This document shows, piece by piece, positions 1 through 8,619 of a stretch of 64,000 bases of DNA. Source of the DNA: Planosporangium flavigriseum (GTDB lineage Bacteria > Actinomycetota > Actinomycetes > Mycobacteriales > Micromonosporaceae); the NCBI RefSeq assembly GCF_011947225.1, contig NZ_JAATVW010000004.1:186001-250000 (forward strand), in the 5' to 3' direction. Numbering within the stretch: position 1 is the first letter of the stretch; each line of letters begins with the position of its first letter. The translations under genes and the position numbers were made by a program. Under the pieces are notes generated by a model. It was not told the origin of the DNA, did not search any database, and saw only the letters and a program-made list of their open reading frames with translations.

Positions 1-22
1 CCGCCCATCGTTCGTGGTCCGG

Positions 23-925
23 TCAGCCCGCCAGCTTGCCCGGCTCGGCGCCCCGGGCGATCGGCGCCCGCACCAGGTTGCCCCACTCCGTCCACGAGCC
101 GTCATAGTTGCGCACCTGCGGGTAGCCGAGCAGGTACTTCAGCACGAACCAGGTGTGCGAGGAGCGCTCACCGATCCGGCAGTACGCGACGATGTCGTCG
201 TCCTTGCTCAGGCCCAGCTCGTCGGCGTAGATCCGCTGCAGCGCCTCGGCCGACTTGAACGAGCCGTCCTCGTTGGCCGCCTGCTTCCACGGCTTGCTCA
301 CCGCGCCCGGGATGTGCCCGCCGCGCAGCGCGCCCTCCTGCGGGTAGTCCGGCATGTGCAGCAGCTCGCCGGTGTACTCGCCGGGCGAGCGCACGTCGAC
401 CATCGGCCGGCCGGCCTGCATGTGGGCCAGGACGTCCTCGCGGTACGCCCGGATCGGCGCGTCGTTGCGGGCCACCACCGGGTAGTCGCCGGGCGCGCGC
501 TGGGGCACGTCCTTGACCAGCTGGCGGCCCTCGGCGACCCACTTCTGCCGGCCGCCGTCGAGCATGCGCACGTTCTGGTGGCCGAACAGGGAGAACACCC
601 ACAGGGCGTACGTCGCCCACCAGTTGAAGTTGTCGCCGTAGAAAACGATCGTGTCGTCCCGGCTGATGCCCTTGGCCCGACACAGCCGCGCGAAGTCCTC
701 GGCGTCCAGGTAATCGCGGGTGAGCTGGTCGTTGAGCTCGGTGTGCCAGTCGACCTTGATCGCACCGGGGATGTGCCCGGTGTCGTAGAGCAGGACGTCC
801 TCGTCGCTCTCTACGACGACGAGACCCTCGTCGTCGAGGTGGTGCGCCAGCCAGGACGTCGTCACCAACCGCTCCGGGTGCGCGTAGTTCTGCAGCTCCG
901 GTGCTGGGTCATTCGGAAGGGCCAT
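23..925 (-). CDS. sseA: Thiosulfate/3-mercaptopyruvate sulfurtransferase (tandem rhodanese)
   Basis: This 300-residue protein has two rhodanese domains, the usual length and layout for the SseA/CysA family. Sulfur is passed from thiosulfate or mercaptopyruvate to an acceptor through an active-site cysteine in the C-terminal domain. Cys249 sits in the loop CRIGERS, the form common in actinobacterial thiosulfate sulfurtransferases. The N-terminal domain (about residues 20-140) lacks a loop cysteine of this kind and is expected to be structural. The ATG at 925 was chosen because residues upstream of MALPNDP look like an out-of-frame translation of the neighbouring region. A SufE-like gene lies 3 kb away. 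The exact donor cannot be told from sequence. Confidence 0.9.
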   Translation of the reverse strand: MALPNDPAPELQNYAHPERLVTTSWLAHHLDDEGLVVVESDEDVLLYDTGHIPGAIKVDWHTELNDQLTRDYLDAEDFARLCRAKGISRDDTIVFYGDNFNWWATYALWVFSLFGHQNVRMLDGGRQKWVAEGRQLVKDVPQRAPGDYPVVARNDAPIRAYREDVLAHMQAGRPMVDVRSPGEYTGELLHMPDYPQEGALRGGHIPGAVSKPWKQAANEDGSFKSAEALQRIYADELGLSKDDDIVAYCRIGERSSHTWFVLKYLLGYPQVRNYDGSWTEWGNLVRAPIARGAEPGKLAG

Positions 926-989
926 GACCACTACGCTACCGCGCGACGATCTACGACAAGTGGCCGCTGGTCGGCGTTGTTTTCCAAGG

Positions 990-1781
990 TCACGAGGTCG
1001 GCGGCAGGATCGGCGACAGATCGGGCCGCTTGGCCGTGACGAGGTCACCGGACGAGCGCCCCTGCAGCCGCCGCTTGATCCACGGCGCGAGGTAGCGCGC
1101 CGCCCACCGGGCGTCGGCGAACCGGGCTGCCGGCCACAACGGGCGCCGCTGCGCTGGGGGTACGTCCATCCAGGTCGGGTCCGGTGCCAGACCCAACGCG
1201 TGCAGCACGTGACCGGCCACCCGGCGGTGCCCGATCGTCGACAGGTGCAGGCGGTCCTCGCTCCACATGGCGGTGTTCGCCGACAGTTCCTCATCGGACC
1301 ACATGTCGACCAGGTACGCGCCGTGCCGCTCGGCGACCTCGAGGACCGCGTCATTGAGGTACGACGTGCGCGGCAGGATGATCCGCTTCCCCGGCAGGCG
1401 GCGGGACATGTCGGCGAACCGGAACACGATCACGTCCGCGCCGTTGCCGCGCAGTTGGGCGACGATCTCGTCGAAGCGGGCGATCAGGGCCGGTCCGTCG
1501 AAGTTGCGGCGCAGCGCGTCATTGCCGCCGGCAGCGAAGCTCACCAGGTCGGGCCGCATCGCCAGGGTCGGCGGTAGCTGCTCGGAGACCACGGCGTCGA
1601 ACAGCCGGCCCCGGATGGCCAGATTGGCGTAGTGGAACTCCTCGCCGCGGGCTGCCGCGGCGGTCGCCAGGTGCGCGGCCACCAGGTCGGCCCACCCCCG
1701 GTACCCGTGACCGCTCGGGTCCCGGTCGTCCATTCCTTCGGTGAAGCTGTCGCCCACCGCCACGAAGCTGCGCCACACCAT
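990..1781 (-). CDS. SGNH/GDSL-family hydrolase (lipase or esterase)
   Basis: The 263-residue product starts [16 protein letters not shown], and the GDSF block with Ser12 is the nucleophile motif of SGNH hydrolases. The family also shows a Gly/Asn block, here GGND, and a C-terminal Asp-x-x-His, here DRLH. These enzymes hydrolyse ester bonds, and the substrate is not known. The start at 1781 is preferred over longer options because a GAGAGGGG ribosome binding site lies about six bases upstream. No signal peptide is visible, so it is probably cytoplasmic. It is transcribed divergently from proS. Confidence 0.85.
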   Translation of the reverse strand: MVWRSFVAVGDSFTEGMDDRDPSGHGYRGWADLVAAHLATAAAARGEEFHYANLAIRGRLFDAVVSEQLPPTLAMRPDLVSFAAGGNDALRRNFDGPALIARFDEIVAQLRGNGADVIVFRFADMSRRLPGKRIILPRTSYLNDAVLEVAERHGAYLVDMWSDEELSANTAMWSEDRLHLSTIGHRRVAGHVLHALGLAPDPTWMDVPPAQRRPLWPAARFADARWAARYLAPWIKRRLQGRSSGDLVTAKRPDLSPILPPTS

Positions 1782-1885
1782 TGTGTACCCCTCTCGGGAA
1801 GGCATCTTGGCAAAGATCAATCTCCGGCGCGAACGGCCTGGCGGGTGTGCGACGTACGACACTGGCGGCCGCGTAACCTGCGCAC

Positions 1886-3613
1886 ATGCTGCTGCGCATG
1901 TCGAACCTCTTCGTCCGCACGCTCCGCGAGGATCCCGCCGAGGCGGAGGTGCCGAGCCACCGCCTGCTCGTCCGGGCCGGCTATGTGCGCCGGGTCGCCC
2001 CCGGCGGGTACGCCTGGCTGCCGTTGGGCAAGCTCGTGCTCGACCGCGTCGCCGCGGTCGTACGCGAGGAGATGGCCGCGATCGGCGCGCAGGAGGTGTC
2101 GCTGCCGTCGCTGTTGCCACAGGAGCGCTACGAGACGAGCGGGCGGCTGGCCGCCTTCGGCGACGACGTGTTCCGGCTGCGCGACCGGCGCGGGGCCGGG
2201 TACGTGCTCGGGCCGACCCACGAAGAGCTGTTCACCCTGCTCGTGAAGGACCTGTACGGCTCGTACCGCGACTACCCGGTGACGCTGTACCAGGTCGGCA
2301 CGAAGTTCCGGGACGAGGCGCGTCCGCGGGGCGGCCTGCTGCGCGGACGCGAGTTCCTGATGAAGGACGCGTACTCGTTCGACCTCGACGATGAGGGCCT
2401 GCGCCGCTCGTACGACGCGCAGCGGGAGGCGTACATCCGGGTCTTCGACCGGCTCGGCCTGGACTACACCATCGTGGCCGCGGCGACGGGCGCGATGGGC
2501 GGTTCCGGGTCCGAGGAGTTCCTGGCGCCCGCTCCGGTCGGCGAGGACACCTACGTGGCGTGCACCGCCTGCGACTACGCCGCGAACACCGAGGCCGTCA
2601 CCACGCCTGCGCCAGCCGCTGATCAGGCCACCCGTCCGGCGTCGACGGTCTTCGACACCCCGGGTACGCCGACCATCGAGTCGCTGGTGGCGTACGCCAA
2701 CTCCGTCGGTGCGGGCGGCCGCACCGACTGGACCGCGGCGGACACGCTCAAGAACGTCGTGCTTCGCGCCGGCGACTCGCTGCTGGTCATCGGCGTGCCG
2801 GGCGACCGGGAGGTCGACCTCAAGCGGGTCGAAGCCGCTCTCTATCCCGTGACGGTCGAACTGTTTGACGACTTCGCCGCGCACCCCGACCTCATACGCG
2901 GCTACATCGGCCCGCAGGTGCTCGCCAAGCTCGGTATCCGCTACCTCGTCGACCCGCGGGTGGTGCCCGGCACCGCCTGGCTGACCGGCGCCAACGAGCC
3001 CGATCGGCACGCGGTCAACGTGGTCTGCGGCCGGGACTTCACCCCGGACGGCACGATCGAGGCGGCCGACGTGCGGGCAGGCGACCCGTGCCCGGCGTGC
3101 GGCCAGCCGCTGGCGCTGCGGCGCGGCATCGAGATCGGCCACATCTTCCAGCTCGGTCGCCGGTTCGCCGACGCGTTCGGCCTCGACGCACTCGGCCCGG
3201 ACGGCCAGCCCGTACGGGTGACGATGGGCTCGTACGGGATCGGGGTGTCCAGAGTGGTGGCCGCAATCGCCGAGCAGCACCACGACGAGCGCGGCCTCAG
3301 TTGGCCCGCCTCGGTGGCGCCCTGCCGGGTGCACGTCGTCGCGGCGGGCAAGGGCGAGCAGGCCGAGGCGGCGCAGCGGCTGGCGTCGGAGCTGGCGTCC
3401 CGGGGCATCGACGTCCTGCTTGACGACCGGCCGGGGCTGTCCGCCGGCGTACGGTTCGCCGACGCCGAACTGCTGGGCATGCCGCTCGTCGTCGTGGTCG
3501 GCCGGCGCCTGGCGGAGGGTTACGTCGAGGTGCGTTCACGCATCGACAACTCCCGTACCGACGTGCCCGTGGACGAGGTTGTGGAGCTGGTTAGTACCCG
3601 GTGCGGTGGGTAA
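1886..3613 (+). CDS. proS: Proline--tRNA ligase
   Basis: ProS charges tRNA-Pro with proline. The 575 residues match the long bacterial type. Class II motifs are visible: motif 2 around [17 protein letters not shown], and motif 3 near the C-terminus in GSYGIGVSR. Between them, at about residues 250-400, lies the YbaK-like INS editing domain that hydrolyses Ala-tRNA-Pro. The C-terminal anticodon-binding domain follows from about residue 480. The start could be the ATG at 1886 or the one at 1898 (MSNLFVRTL); both give plausible N-termini. A separate YbaK-type deacylase gene lies 1 kb downstream on the other strand. Confidence 0.95.
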   Translation: MLLRMSNLFVRTLREDPAEAEVPSHRLLVRAGYVRRVAPGGYAWLPLGKLVLDRVAAVVREEMAAIGAQEVSLPSLLPQERYETSGRLAAFGDDVFRLRDRRGAGYVLGPTHEELFTLLVKDLYGSYRDYPVTLYQVGTKFRDEARPRGGLLRGREFLMKDAYSFDLDDEGLRRSYDAQREAYIRVFDRLGLDYTIVAAATGAMGGSGSEEFLAPAPVGEDTYVACTACDYAANTEAVTTPAPAADQATRPASTVFDTPGTPTIESLVAYANSVGAGGRTDWTAADTLKNVVLRAGDSLLVIGVPGDREVDLKRVEAALYPVTVELFDDFAAHPDLIRGYIGPQVLAKLGIRYLVDPRVVPGTAWLTGANEPDRHAVNVVCGRDFTPDGTIEAADVRAGDPCPACGQPLALRRGIEIGHIFQLGRRFADAFGLDALGPDGQPVRVTMGSYGIGVSRVVAAIAEQHHDERGLSWPASVAPCRVHVVAAGKGEQAEAAQRLASELASRGIDVLLDDRPGLSAGVRFADAELLGMPLVVVVGRRLAEGYVEVRSRIDNSRTDVPVDEVVELVSTRCGG

Positions 3614-3650
3614 ATCTCCGGCATCACCCAATCCTGTTCCGGAGGCACAG

Positions 3651-4076
3651 ATGCCGATGCAGACTGTCCGGGATGTGATGACCTCCCATGTCGTCACGCT
3701 CCCCCGCGAGACCACCCTGGCCGAAGCTGCTCGCACCATGCGTGAACAGGACATCGGCGACATCGTCGTGTCCGACGGCGCCGGCCCGGACGGCCTGGTG
3801 ACCGACCGGGACATCGTGGTCCGGGCCGTCGCGGAGCAGCGTGACCCGGCAACCACGACCATCGGCGAGATCCTGACACCGGACCTGGTGACGGTACGCC
3901 CGGACGACACGGTGCAGTCGGCGGCGCTGCTGATGCGCGACTACGCGGTCCGCCGGGTGCTCGTCTGCGAAGAGGACCAGACCCTGGTGGGCATCGTCTC
4001 CATCGGCGACCTGGCCGAGGCGATCGATCCCGAGTCGGTGCTGGGCGGCATCAGCCGCGCCGCGCCGAACAACTGA
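3651..4076 (+). CDS. CBS-domain pair protein (HRP1-like)
   Basis: The 141-residue protein is made almost entirely of two CBS motifs, the first at about residues 8-60 and the second at about 72-125. This architecture matches the mycobacterial hypoxic response protein 1 group. CBS pairs bind adenosyl ligands such as AMP, ATP or SAM and act as sensors, but the ligand and partner here are unknown. GGAGG at 3641-3645 lies just upstream of the ATG at 3651, which decides the start. It follows proS by 37 bases and may be cotranscribed with it. Confidence 0.85.
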   Translation: MPMQTVRDVMTSHVVTLPRETTLAEAARTMREQDIGDIVVSDGAGPDGLVTDRDIVVRAVAEQRDPATTTIGEILTPDLVTVRPDDTVQSAALLMRDYAVRRVLVCEEDQTLVGIVSIGDLAEAIDPESVLGGISRAAPNN

Positions 4077-4080
4077 GTTG

Positions 4081-4127
4081 TCGACCTGCGCCGCTGGCAC
4101 CTGCGCCGCTGGCACCTGCGCCGATCT
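4081..4127 (+). repeat. Short tandem direct repeat
   Basis: The unit CACCTGCGCCGCTGG or a near copy occurs three times in a row, beginning around 4084, with the last copy truncated to CACCTGCGCCG. It directly precedes the left arm of the inverted repeat at 4118-4184. It is non-coding and lies between the CBS-protein gene and the SufE-like gene. Confidence 0.75.
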
Positions 4128-4184
4128 AGGAGAAATGGTCGCTGACCCGCCCGGTCTGTCCCGCCACTTCTCCTAGGTCGGCGC
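4118..4184. repeat. Imperfect inverted repeat, 21-base arms
   Basis: The left arm (4118-4138, GCGCCGATCTAGGAGAAATGG) and right arm (4164-4184) are reverse complements with two mismatches, separated by 25 bases. There is no T-run after either arm, so it does not look like a standard terminator. The arms contain CTAGGAGAA in both directions. It may be a REP-like or miniature mobile element, or an RNA hairpin after the CBS gene. The single copy in this window gives no way to decide. Confidence 0.7.
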
Positions 4185-4235
4185 TCGGCACTTCGGCTTC
4201 GGGCGCGTGGCGTCGCCGGAGATACGCTTGACCTA

Positions 4236-4658
4236 ATGAACATGCCAACCCGACTCACCGAGATCATCGACGAATTCGCCTCCGCACCACGCGATGTGGT
4301 GCTGGAGATGCTCCTCGAGTACGTCGACGCCCTGCCTCCGCTGCCCGCCGACATGATCGGCCACGACGGCATGGAGCAGGTGCCCGAGTGCCAGACCCAG
4401 TTCTTCCTGCGCGCTAACGTGCAGCCCGACCGCCGGGTCGAGATGTGGTTCGACTGCCCGCCTGAGGCGCCGACGACCCGGGCCTTCGCCGGCATCCTGG
4501 CCGAGGGGCTGGCCGAGGCGAGCGTCGAGGAGGTGCTCGCCGTGCCCAGCGATCTCTACCAGCGCATGGGCCTGGCCGCAGCGATCAGCCCGCTGCGGGT
4601 ACGCGGCGGCAGCGCCATCCTCGCCCGCCTCCAGCGACAGGTACGCGAACAGTCCTGA
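4236..4658 (+). CDS. SufE-like Fe-S cluster assembly protein
   Basis: SufE proteins accept persulfide sulfur from a cysteine desulfurase through one conserved cysteine. The 140-residue length fits the family. Cys52 in the sequence PECQTQ occupies the place of the sulfur-accepting cysteine, followed by a beta-strand region and the pattern ending GLAAAISPLR that is typical of the family. In mycobacteria a SufE-like gene lies next to sseA. Here the two are separated by proS and the CBS gene, so the pairing is looser. No SUF operon is present in the window. Confidence 0.85.
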   Translation: MNMPTRLTEIIDEFASAPRDVVLEMLLEYVDALPPLPADMIGHDGMEQVPECQTQFFLRANVQPDRRVEMWFDCPPEAPTTRAFAGILAEGLAEASVEEVLAVPSDLYQRMGLAAAISPLRVRGGSAILARLQRQVREQS

Positions 4659-4664
4659 AGCACG

Positions 4665-4678
4665 GTTTCACGTGCAAC
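4665..4678. other. Near-match to parS
   Basis: GTTTCACGTGCAAC differs from the ParB site GTTTCACGTGAAAC at one base. It lies in the short space between the convergent SufE-like and YbaK genes, about 34 kb from parAB. The three perfect sites are all near parAB. The mismatch lies in one half-site, so binding would be weaker if it occurs. Confidence 0.35.
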
Positions 4679-4685
4679 GGTATAG

Positions 4686-5222
4686 CTAACCGCCGATCGG
4701 CTTGGCGAGGTCTTCGATCACCTCGGCGCGGGGCAGCCGCACGAGCGCCGGCCCGGGCAGCACGATCTTGCTGTGGCGTACCCCGCTGCCGACGATCACG
4801 TACGGAACCGTCGCGACCCGCGCGTCGATCAGGATCGGCCACGCCACGGGCAACCCGATCGGGGTGATGCCGCCGTACTCCATACCCGTCTCGGCGACAG
4901 CCACGTCCATCGGCGCGAAGCTCGCCTTCCGGACGTCGAGCCGTCGGCGCGCGACGCCGTTCACATCGGCGCGGGTCGTCGCGAGTACGAGGCACGCGGC
5001 GTACCGGACCTCGCCCTCCCGCTTGCCGGCCACGATCACGCAGTTCGCCGACACGTCCAGGCCCACGTCGTACGCCTCGCAGAACGCGGCGGTGTCGGCG
5101 AGCGTGGGATCGATCGGCGCGACCAGCACGTCGGGCTCGGTCCAGGTCTCCAACGCCGCCAGCACCGTGGGCGCCAGCAGGTCGGGGCGGTCACGGGCTG
5201 GTTCGGTCTTCAGCGTCCCCAT
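4686..5222 (-). CDS. YbaK/EbsC-family aminoacyl-tRNA deacylase
   Basis: The 178-residue product resembles stand-alone YbaK/ProX-type editing proteins, which hydrolyse misacylated tRNAs such as Cys-tRNA-Pro or Ala-tRNA-Pro. The fold is a single domain. The segment around residues 100-150, with GGITPIGLP, is the family signature. The start at ATG 5222 has GGACAGG about ten bases upstream; the immediately preceding GTG is an alternative. It is convergent with the SufE-like gene and divergent from the small acidic gene at 5299. The substrate tRNA cannot be inferred. Confidence 0.85.
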   Translation of the reverse strand: MGTLKTEPARDRPDLLAPTVLAALETWTEPDVLVAPIDPTLADTAAFCEAYDVGLDVSANCVIVAGKREGEVRYAACLVLATTRADVNGVARRRLDVRKASFAPMDVAVAETGMEYGGITPIGLPVAWPILIDARVATVPYVIVGSGVRHSKIVLPGPALVRLPRAEVIEDLAKPIGG

Positions 5223-5298
5223 CACCAGCCCATCCTGTCCGCCGGAACCGGCGCCGGTCAAAAGTGTGGCGCGATCTCCGAACGGGTACGAGGCCGGC

Positions 5299-5532
5299 AT
5301 GGTTGAACCGATCAGCGATCCCGGCACCGACGAACCCACGGATGACCGGGTCGACAGCCGGGCGGCGGCGCTGCTCCCCGAGGAGCGCGCGGTCGGCAGC
5401 GATGACCCGCAGGCCCAGGCTGCCGAAATCCTGCGGGACTCGGACATGCGCGAAAACGACCTCGACGCGGCACCGGATTCTTTTGTGGAGCATCGCACGT
5501 CCGAACAGACCGTCACGCCGCCGCTGCCTTAG
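5299..5532 (+). CDS. Small acidic hypothetical protein
   Basis: The 77-residue product begins MVEPISDPGTDEP and is strongly acidic, with many Asp, Glu, Ala and Pro residues and almost no aromatic residues. It contains QAQAAEILRDSDMRE, a pattern I associate with short actinobacterial proteins of unknown function. It has no membrane segment and no cysteines. It is divergent from the YbaK gene. The reading frame is open upstream, but the residues there only mirror the YbaK gene, so ATG 5299 is the supported start. Confidence 0.6.
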   Translation: MVEPISDPGTDEPTDDRVDSRAAALLPEERAVGSDDPQAQAAEILRDSDMRENDLDAAPDSFVEHRTSEQTVTPPLP

Positions 5533-5597
5533 CTGGTTGCCCCCAATGGCCGCCCCATCTTCGGTACCGTGACGGGCCGAAGAATTCGTACTGGGGG

Positions 5598-6014
5598 GTG
5601 ATGGCGGCCATGGCGATGCCATTCAACGCTGCCGGGGAAGACGCTGACGCCTGGGTCGATTCCTGGGCGGCGAGTGTTTCGGCGCGGGCGCAGGCAGCCC
5701 AGGAGCTTTCCGAGCGGGTGTCGATGCTGTCGGTTTCGGCGGCTAGCCGCGACGGTGCCGTCGAGGTGACGGTCGCCGGTTCGGGGGTCATGACAGACCT
5801 GAAGCTCGACGACCGGGTGCGGTCCTGGCCGGCAGACCAGATCGCGGCTCAGGTGCTGGCGGTCATGCGCCGCGCGCAGGGGTCGCTGGCCGCCCGGGTC
5901 GCCGAGATCGCCGACGAGACGGTGGGGGCGGACTCCGAGACCGGACGGGCGGTCGTCGACGGCTTCGCCCGGCGATTTCCGGCGCCTCCCGACGACGAAG
6001 ACCGCCAGTGCTGA
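5598..6014 (+). CDS. YbaB/EbfC-like nucleoid protein
   Basis: The 138-residue protein has an alpha helix, then a beta-strand block and a second long helix: SAASRDGAVEVTVAGSG is the YbaB/EbfC core. The family binds DNA as a dimer, and diverged copies sit beside secretion or effector genes in actinobacteria. This one has no recR or dnaX neighbour, so it is a diverged member rather than the canonical YbaB. A run of G bases precedes the start, either GTG at 5598 or ATG at 5601. It converges with the membrane protein gene that follows. Confidence 0.65.
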   Translation: MMAAMAMPFNAAGEDADAWVDSWAASVSARAQAAQELSERVSMLSVSAASRDGAVEVTVAGSGVMTDLKLDDRVRSWPADQIAAQVLAVMRRAQGSLAARVAEIADETVGADSETGRAVVDGFARRFPAPPDDEDRQC

Positions 6015-6021
6015 CACCAGG

Positions 6022-7995
6022 TCAGCGCAGGACGACGACCTCGACCTTGTCCGGGTAGCGGCGGGCCAGGTCCTCCGCGGCCTGCACATTGGTCGGCGCC
6101 GCAGCGGCCGAATCAGCGACGAGGAAGGGTGTGCTCCGCTCCCGTACGACGAACCGGACCCGTACCGGGCTGTCGCGTACCTTCGCCTCCAGATCCGCCA
6201 GTGTTCGGGGCCGGCTGGGCGACAAGAAGGCGTACCACGACTCGCCCTGCCGGTAGTTGCGCTGCATCACGGCGGTGAACAGGGTGGCGAAGAAGTTCGC
6301 GTACGGCGTCTGGGTCAGCACCACGTCGACCCTGCCGGCTGCGTCGGGGTAGCGGCGTACCAGGTCGACGGCCTGCTTGCCGCCTGCCGGGGAGCCCTTC
6401 TCCAGCCCGAGGCCGTACCGCAGGCCCGGACTGGTCAGCGGCCTGCTGTGCCACGGCCCGCCGGCCGCGGCGGGGACCGCGGCGATGACGAGAGCAGCGA
6501 CCACCGCGACGGCGTACCGCGCCCGTCCGTCCGCCGCGATCGATCCGGGTGCGCCCAGCCGGGGCAGCAGCCGCGCCGCCGAGCCGAGGCTGACCAGGGC
6601 CACGACCAGCAGCATGTGCAGGAACTTCTCGAAGTAGTACACCGAGTGCCCGATCATCGCGTACTGGTACACGAACAGCACCGCGACCATCCCGAGCGCG
6701 ACGACGAGCGCGACGACGAGCGCGCGCCGCGCCGGCGAGCGCCACCCGCCCCGGACAACCAGCCCGGCCACGGCCGCGAGCAGCACCAGCGCCAGGATCG
6801 GCCGGTCCACCGGCAGCGCTGTTCCCAGCGTCAACAGCAGGTTTGCCGCGCCGGATGGCCGGTTCTCGAACGGTGTGATGAGCAGCAGCGGGAGGAGCAG
6901 CAGGCCGACGACCGCGAGGCGGCGCGGCAGCGCGCGGCGGCGGGGCCAGGCCCACACCGCGGTGGCCACCAGCGCGTACGGCAGGAAGAGGTGGTACGCG
7001 AAGGAGATCCCGACCAGTAGCGCCGCGACGGTGGCGACGTGCTCGCCCAGGCGGGGCAGCGGGCGGGCGATCAGGGCGGTCAGCACGGCGACCAGCGCCA
7101 GGCCGAGCACCTCGTTCGGGAAGCCGCGTACGAACGCCCCGAGCAGGTCACCGAAGTAGAGCACGCTCGCGATGACGGCCAGTACCGGAAGCAGGGTGGC
7201 CGGCCCGACGCCCGGACCGGCCACCCGGCGGGCGGCCCAGAGCAACGCCAGGGCGAGGAAGAGATACGTGCCCAGGTGGCACCACAGCAGCACGTCCATC
7301 GCGCTGGCCGCGTCGGCGTTGACGGCCGACGAGCGGACGAAGCGGTCCAGTACGGCGTAGAGCAGGTGGGTACCTTGCGGGTATCCGAAGCCGTAGTCGT
7401 CGGGCGCGAACGCGGCGGCGCCGGCACGGTGCAGGAAGGCGTACCCGCCTACCTTGCCGATCACGTCGTAGAGCATGAAATGGCGGGCGATGTCCTCGCC
7501 GGTGGCGACGATGCCGATCCGGCCGCCGAGGTCACGGATGGCGAAGGGCACGACTGCCAGTACGGTGACGGCGGCGACGGCCAGCCAGGTGACGACGTCG
7601 CGGGCCGGGGTTCGTGCCGGCAGCCGCGGGCGGCGACCGGTCGCTATGGCCAGCGCGACCAGCGCCGTGAACGCACAGCCGGCGATCGGCACTGGGTGCA
7701 GATGCCAGGGCCAGAACGAGATCACCAGGCCTGCGACGCACAGCGCGCCGAAGAGTTGCGCGACCGCGAGAACCAGTCGGTCCGCCGACGTACGCCCGGC
7801 GCGCTGCACGGACATCAGTCCAGCGAGCAGCAGCGGCGGGAGTAACCAGTCGACCCGGAGAAGGTGCGTGCCGAGCGGTAGCAGCCAGGCCACGATGAAA
7901 GCGGCCGTGCCAGGCAGGAGTCGGGTCACCTTGCCGCGGCCGACGGGAGATGCCGTCGTCGCAGAGCCGGGACGGCATCCGATGGACAAATGCAC
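6022..7995 (-). CDS. Polytopic membrane protein, GT-C-like
   Basis: The 657-residue product has more than ten hydrophobic segments and a soluble C-terminal part of about 130 residues. After the fourth or fifth segment comes an acidic motif, GEDIARH, in the place where GT-C glycosyltransferases carry a catalytic acid. These enzymes use lipid-phosphate sugars on the outer face of the membrane. The family could not be named with confidence. The start is uncertain: 7995 is a GTG, while a TTG at 7989 has GAGG at better spacing. It lies next to the rhamnose and flippase genes, suggesting a role in surface polysaccharide. Confidence 0.75.
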   Translation of the reverse strand: MHLSIGCRPGSATTASPVGRGKVTRLLPGTAAFIVAWLLPLGTHLLRVDWLLPPLLLAGLMSVQRAGRTSADRLVLAVAQLFGALCVAGLVISFWPWHLHPVPIAGCAFTALVALAIATGRRPRLPARTPARDVVTWLAVAAVTVLAVVPFAIRDLGGRIGIVATGEDIARHFMLYDVIGKVGGYAFLHRAGAAAFAPDDYGFGYPQGTHLLYAVLDRFVRSSAVNADAASAMDVLLWCHLGTYLFLALALLWAARRVAGPGVGPATLLPVLAVIASVLYFGDLLGAFVRGFPNEVLGLALVAVLTALIARPLPRLGEHVATVAALLVGISFAYHLFLPYALVATAVWAWPRRRALPRRLAVVGLLLLPLLLITPFENRPSGAANLLLTLGTALPVDRPILALVLLAAVAGLVVRGGWRSPARRALVVALVVALGMVAVLFVYQYAMIGHSVYYFEKFLHMLLVVALVSLGSAARLLPRLGAPGSIAADGRARYAVAVVAALVIAAVPAAAGGPWHSRPLTSPGLRYGLGLEKGSPAGGKQAVDLVRRYPDAAGRVDVVLTQTPYANFFATLFTAVMQRNYRQGESWYAFLSPSRPRTLADLEAKVRDSPVRVRFVVRERSTPFLVADSAAAAPTNVQAAEDLARRYPDKVEVVVLR

Positions 7996-8619
7996 CTCAC
8001 ATGTACTAAGCGCGTGCTACGCCGCATTGTGCAGGGAGGCGCGACCGGCACGTGCGGTCGGCACTTCTGCCTGTCGCGGCGGACGGTCGAAGCTGTCCAG
8101 ATCATCCACCGAGCCGAGCTGTCCCGATTGGATCCTATTAGAAGGCGTCCATCCGAGGCGATACCGGACGTCCCAGGCGATCCGCGACGCACGTCCGTGC
8201 GCGTACCGCGCGATGTCACCGCCCGGTCGGCTGATTCGCCGGGAGCTTCCGGGCCCCTGCCGGTCGTCATCGACCACCGTGGGAGGGCCCGGTCCGCGTC
8301 TACTGGGCGTCGCGCTTCCTGCCGTCGTTGCCCTAGGGTGGGTGCCGACGCAGGCGATAAACATCACGGAAAACTGCAACCACTGTCGGGGAATTAATGA
8401 CGAAGCCCCCGCTCGGACGGCCACCAACCGGGGAGCCTAGTAGCGTCACCGTACCGGCTGCATATGCGATCACGAGGCGGCCATCCGCAGTGAATGATCA
8501 CCCGATGTGACGACGGGGCACCCGCGAGTAGTCGCGCCGCTAACGAACGCCGCGTGACGACGCCGCTAGGCTGACCAACGAGCCCCGTCCACACGTCTCG
8601 ATTCAGGAGTTCTCCGCCG
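7996..8619. other. Intergenic gap between divergent membrane protein genes
   Basis: No convincing gene is visible here. The short open frames lack family resemblance and ribosome binding sites. The region looks less GC-rich than its surroundings. It should hold the promoters of the divergent genes at 6022 and 8620. An AGGAG at 8605-8609 serves the downstream gene. Confidence 0.5.

Noticed and set aside
990-2120. Longer SGNH hydrolase start at 2120
   Set aside because: The extra N-terminus runs antisense through proS and lacks protein-like sequence; the ATG at 1781 has a good ribosome binding site.
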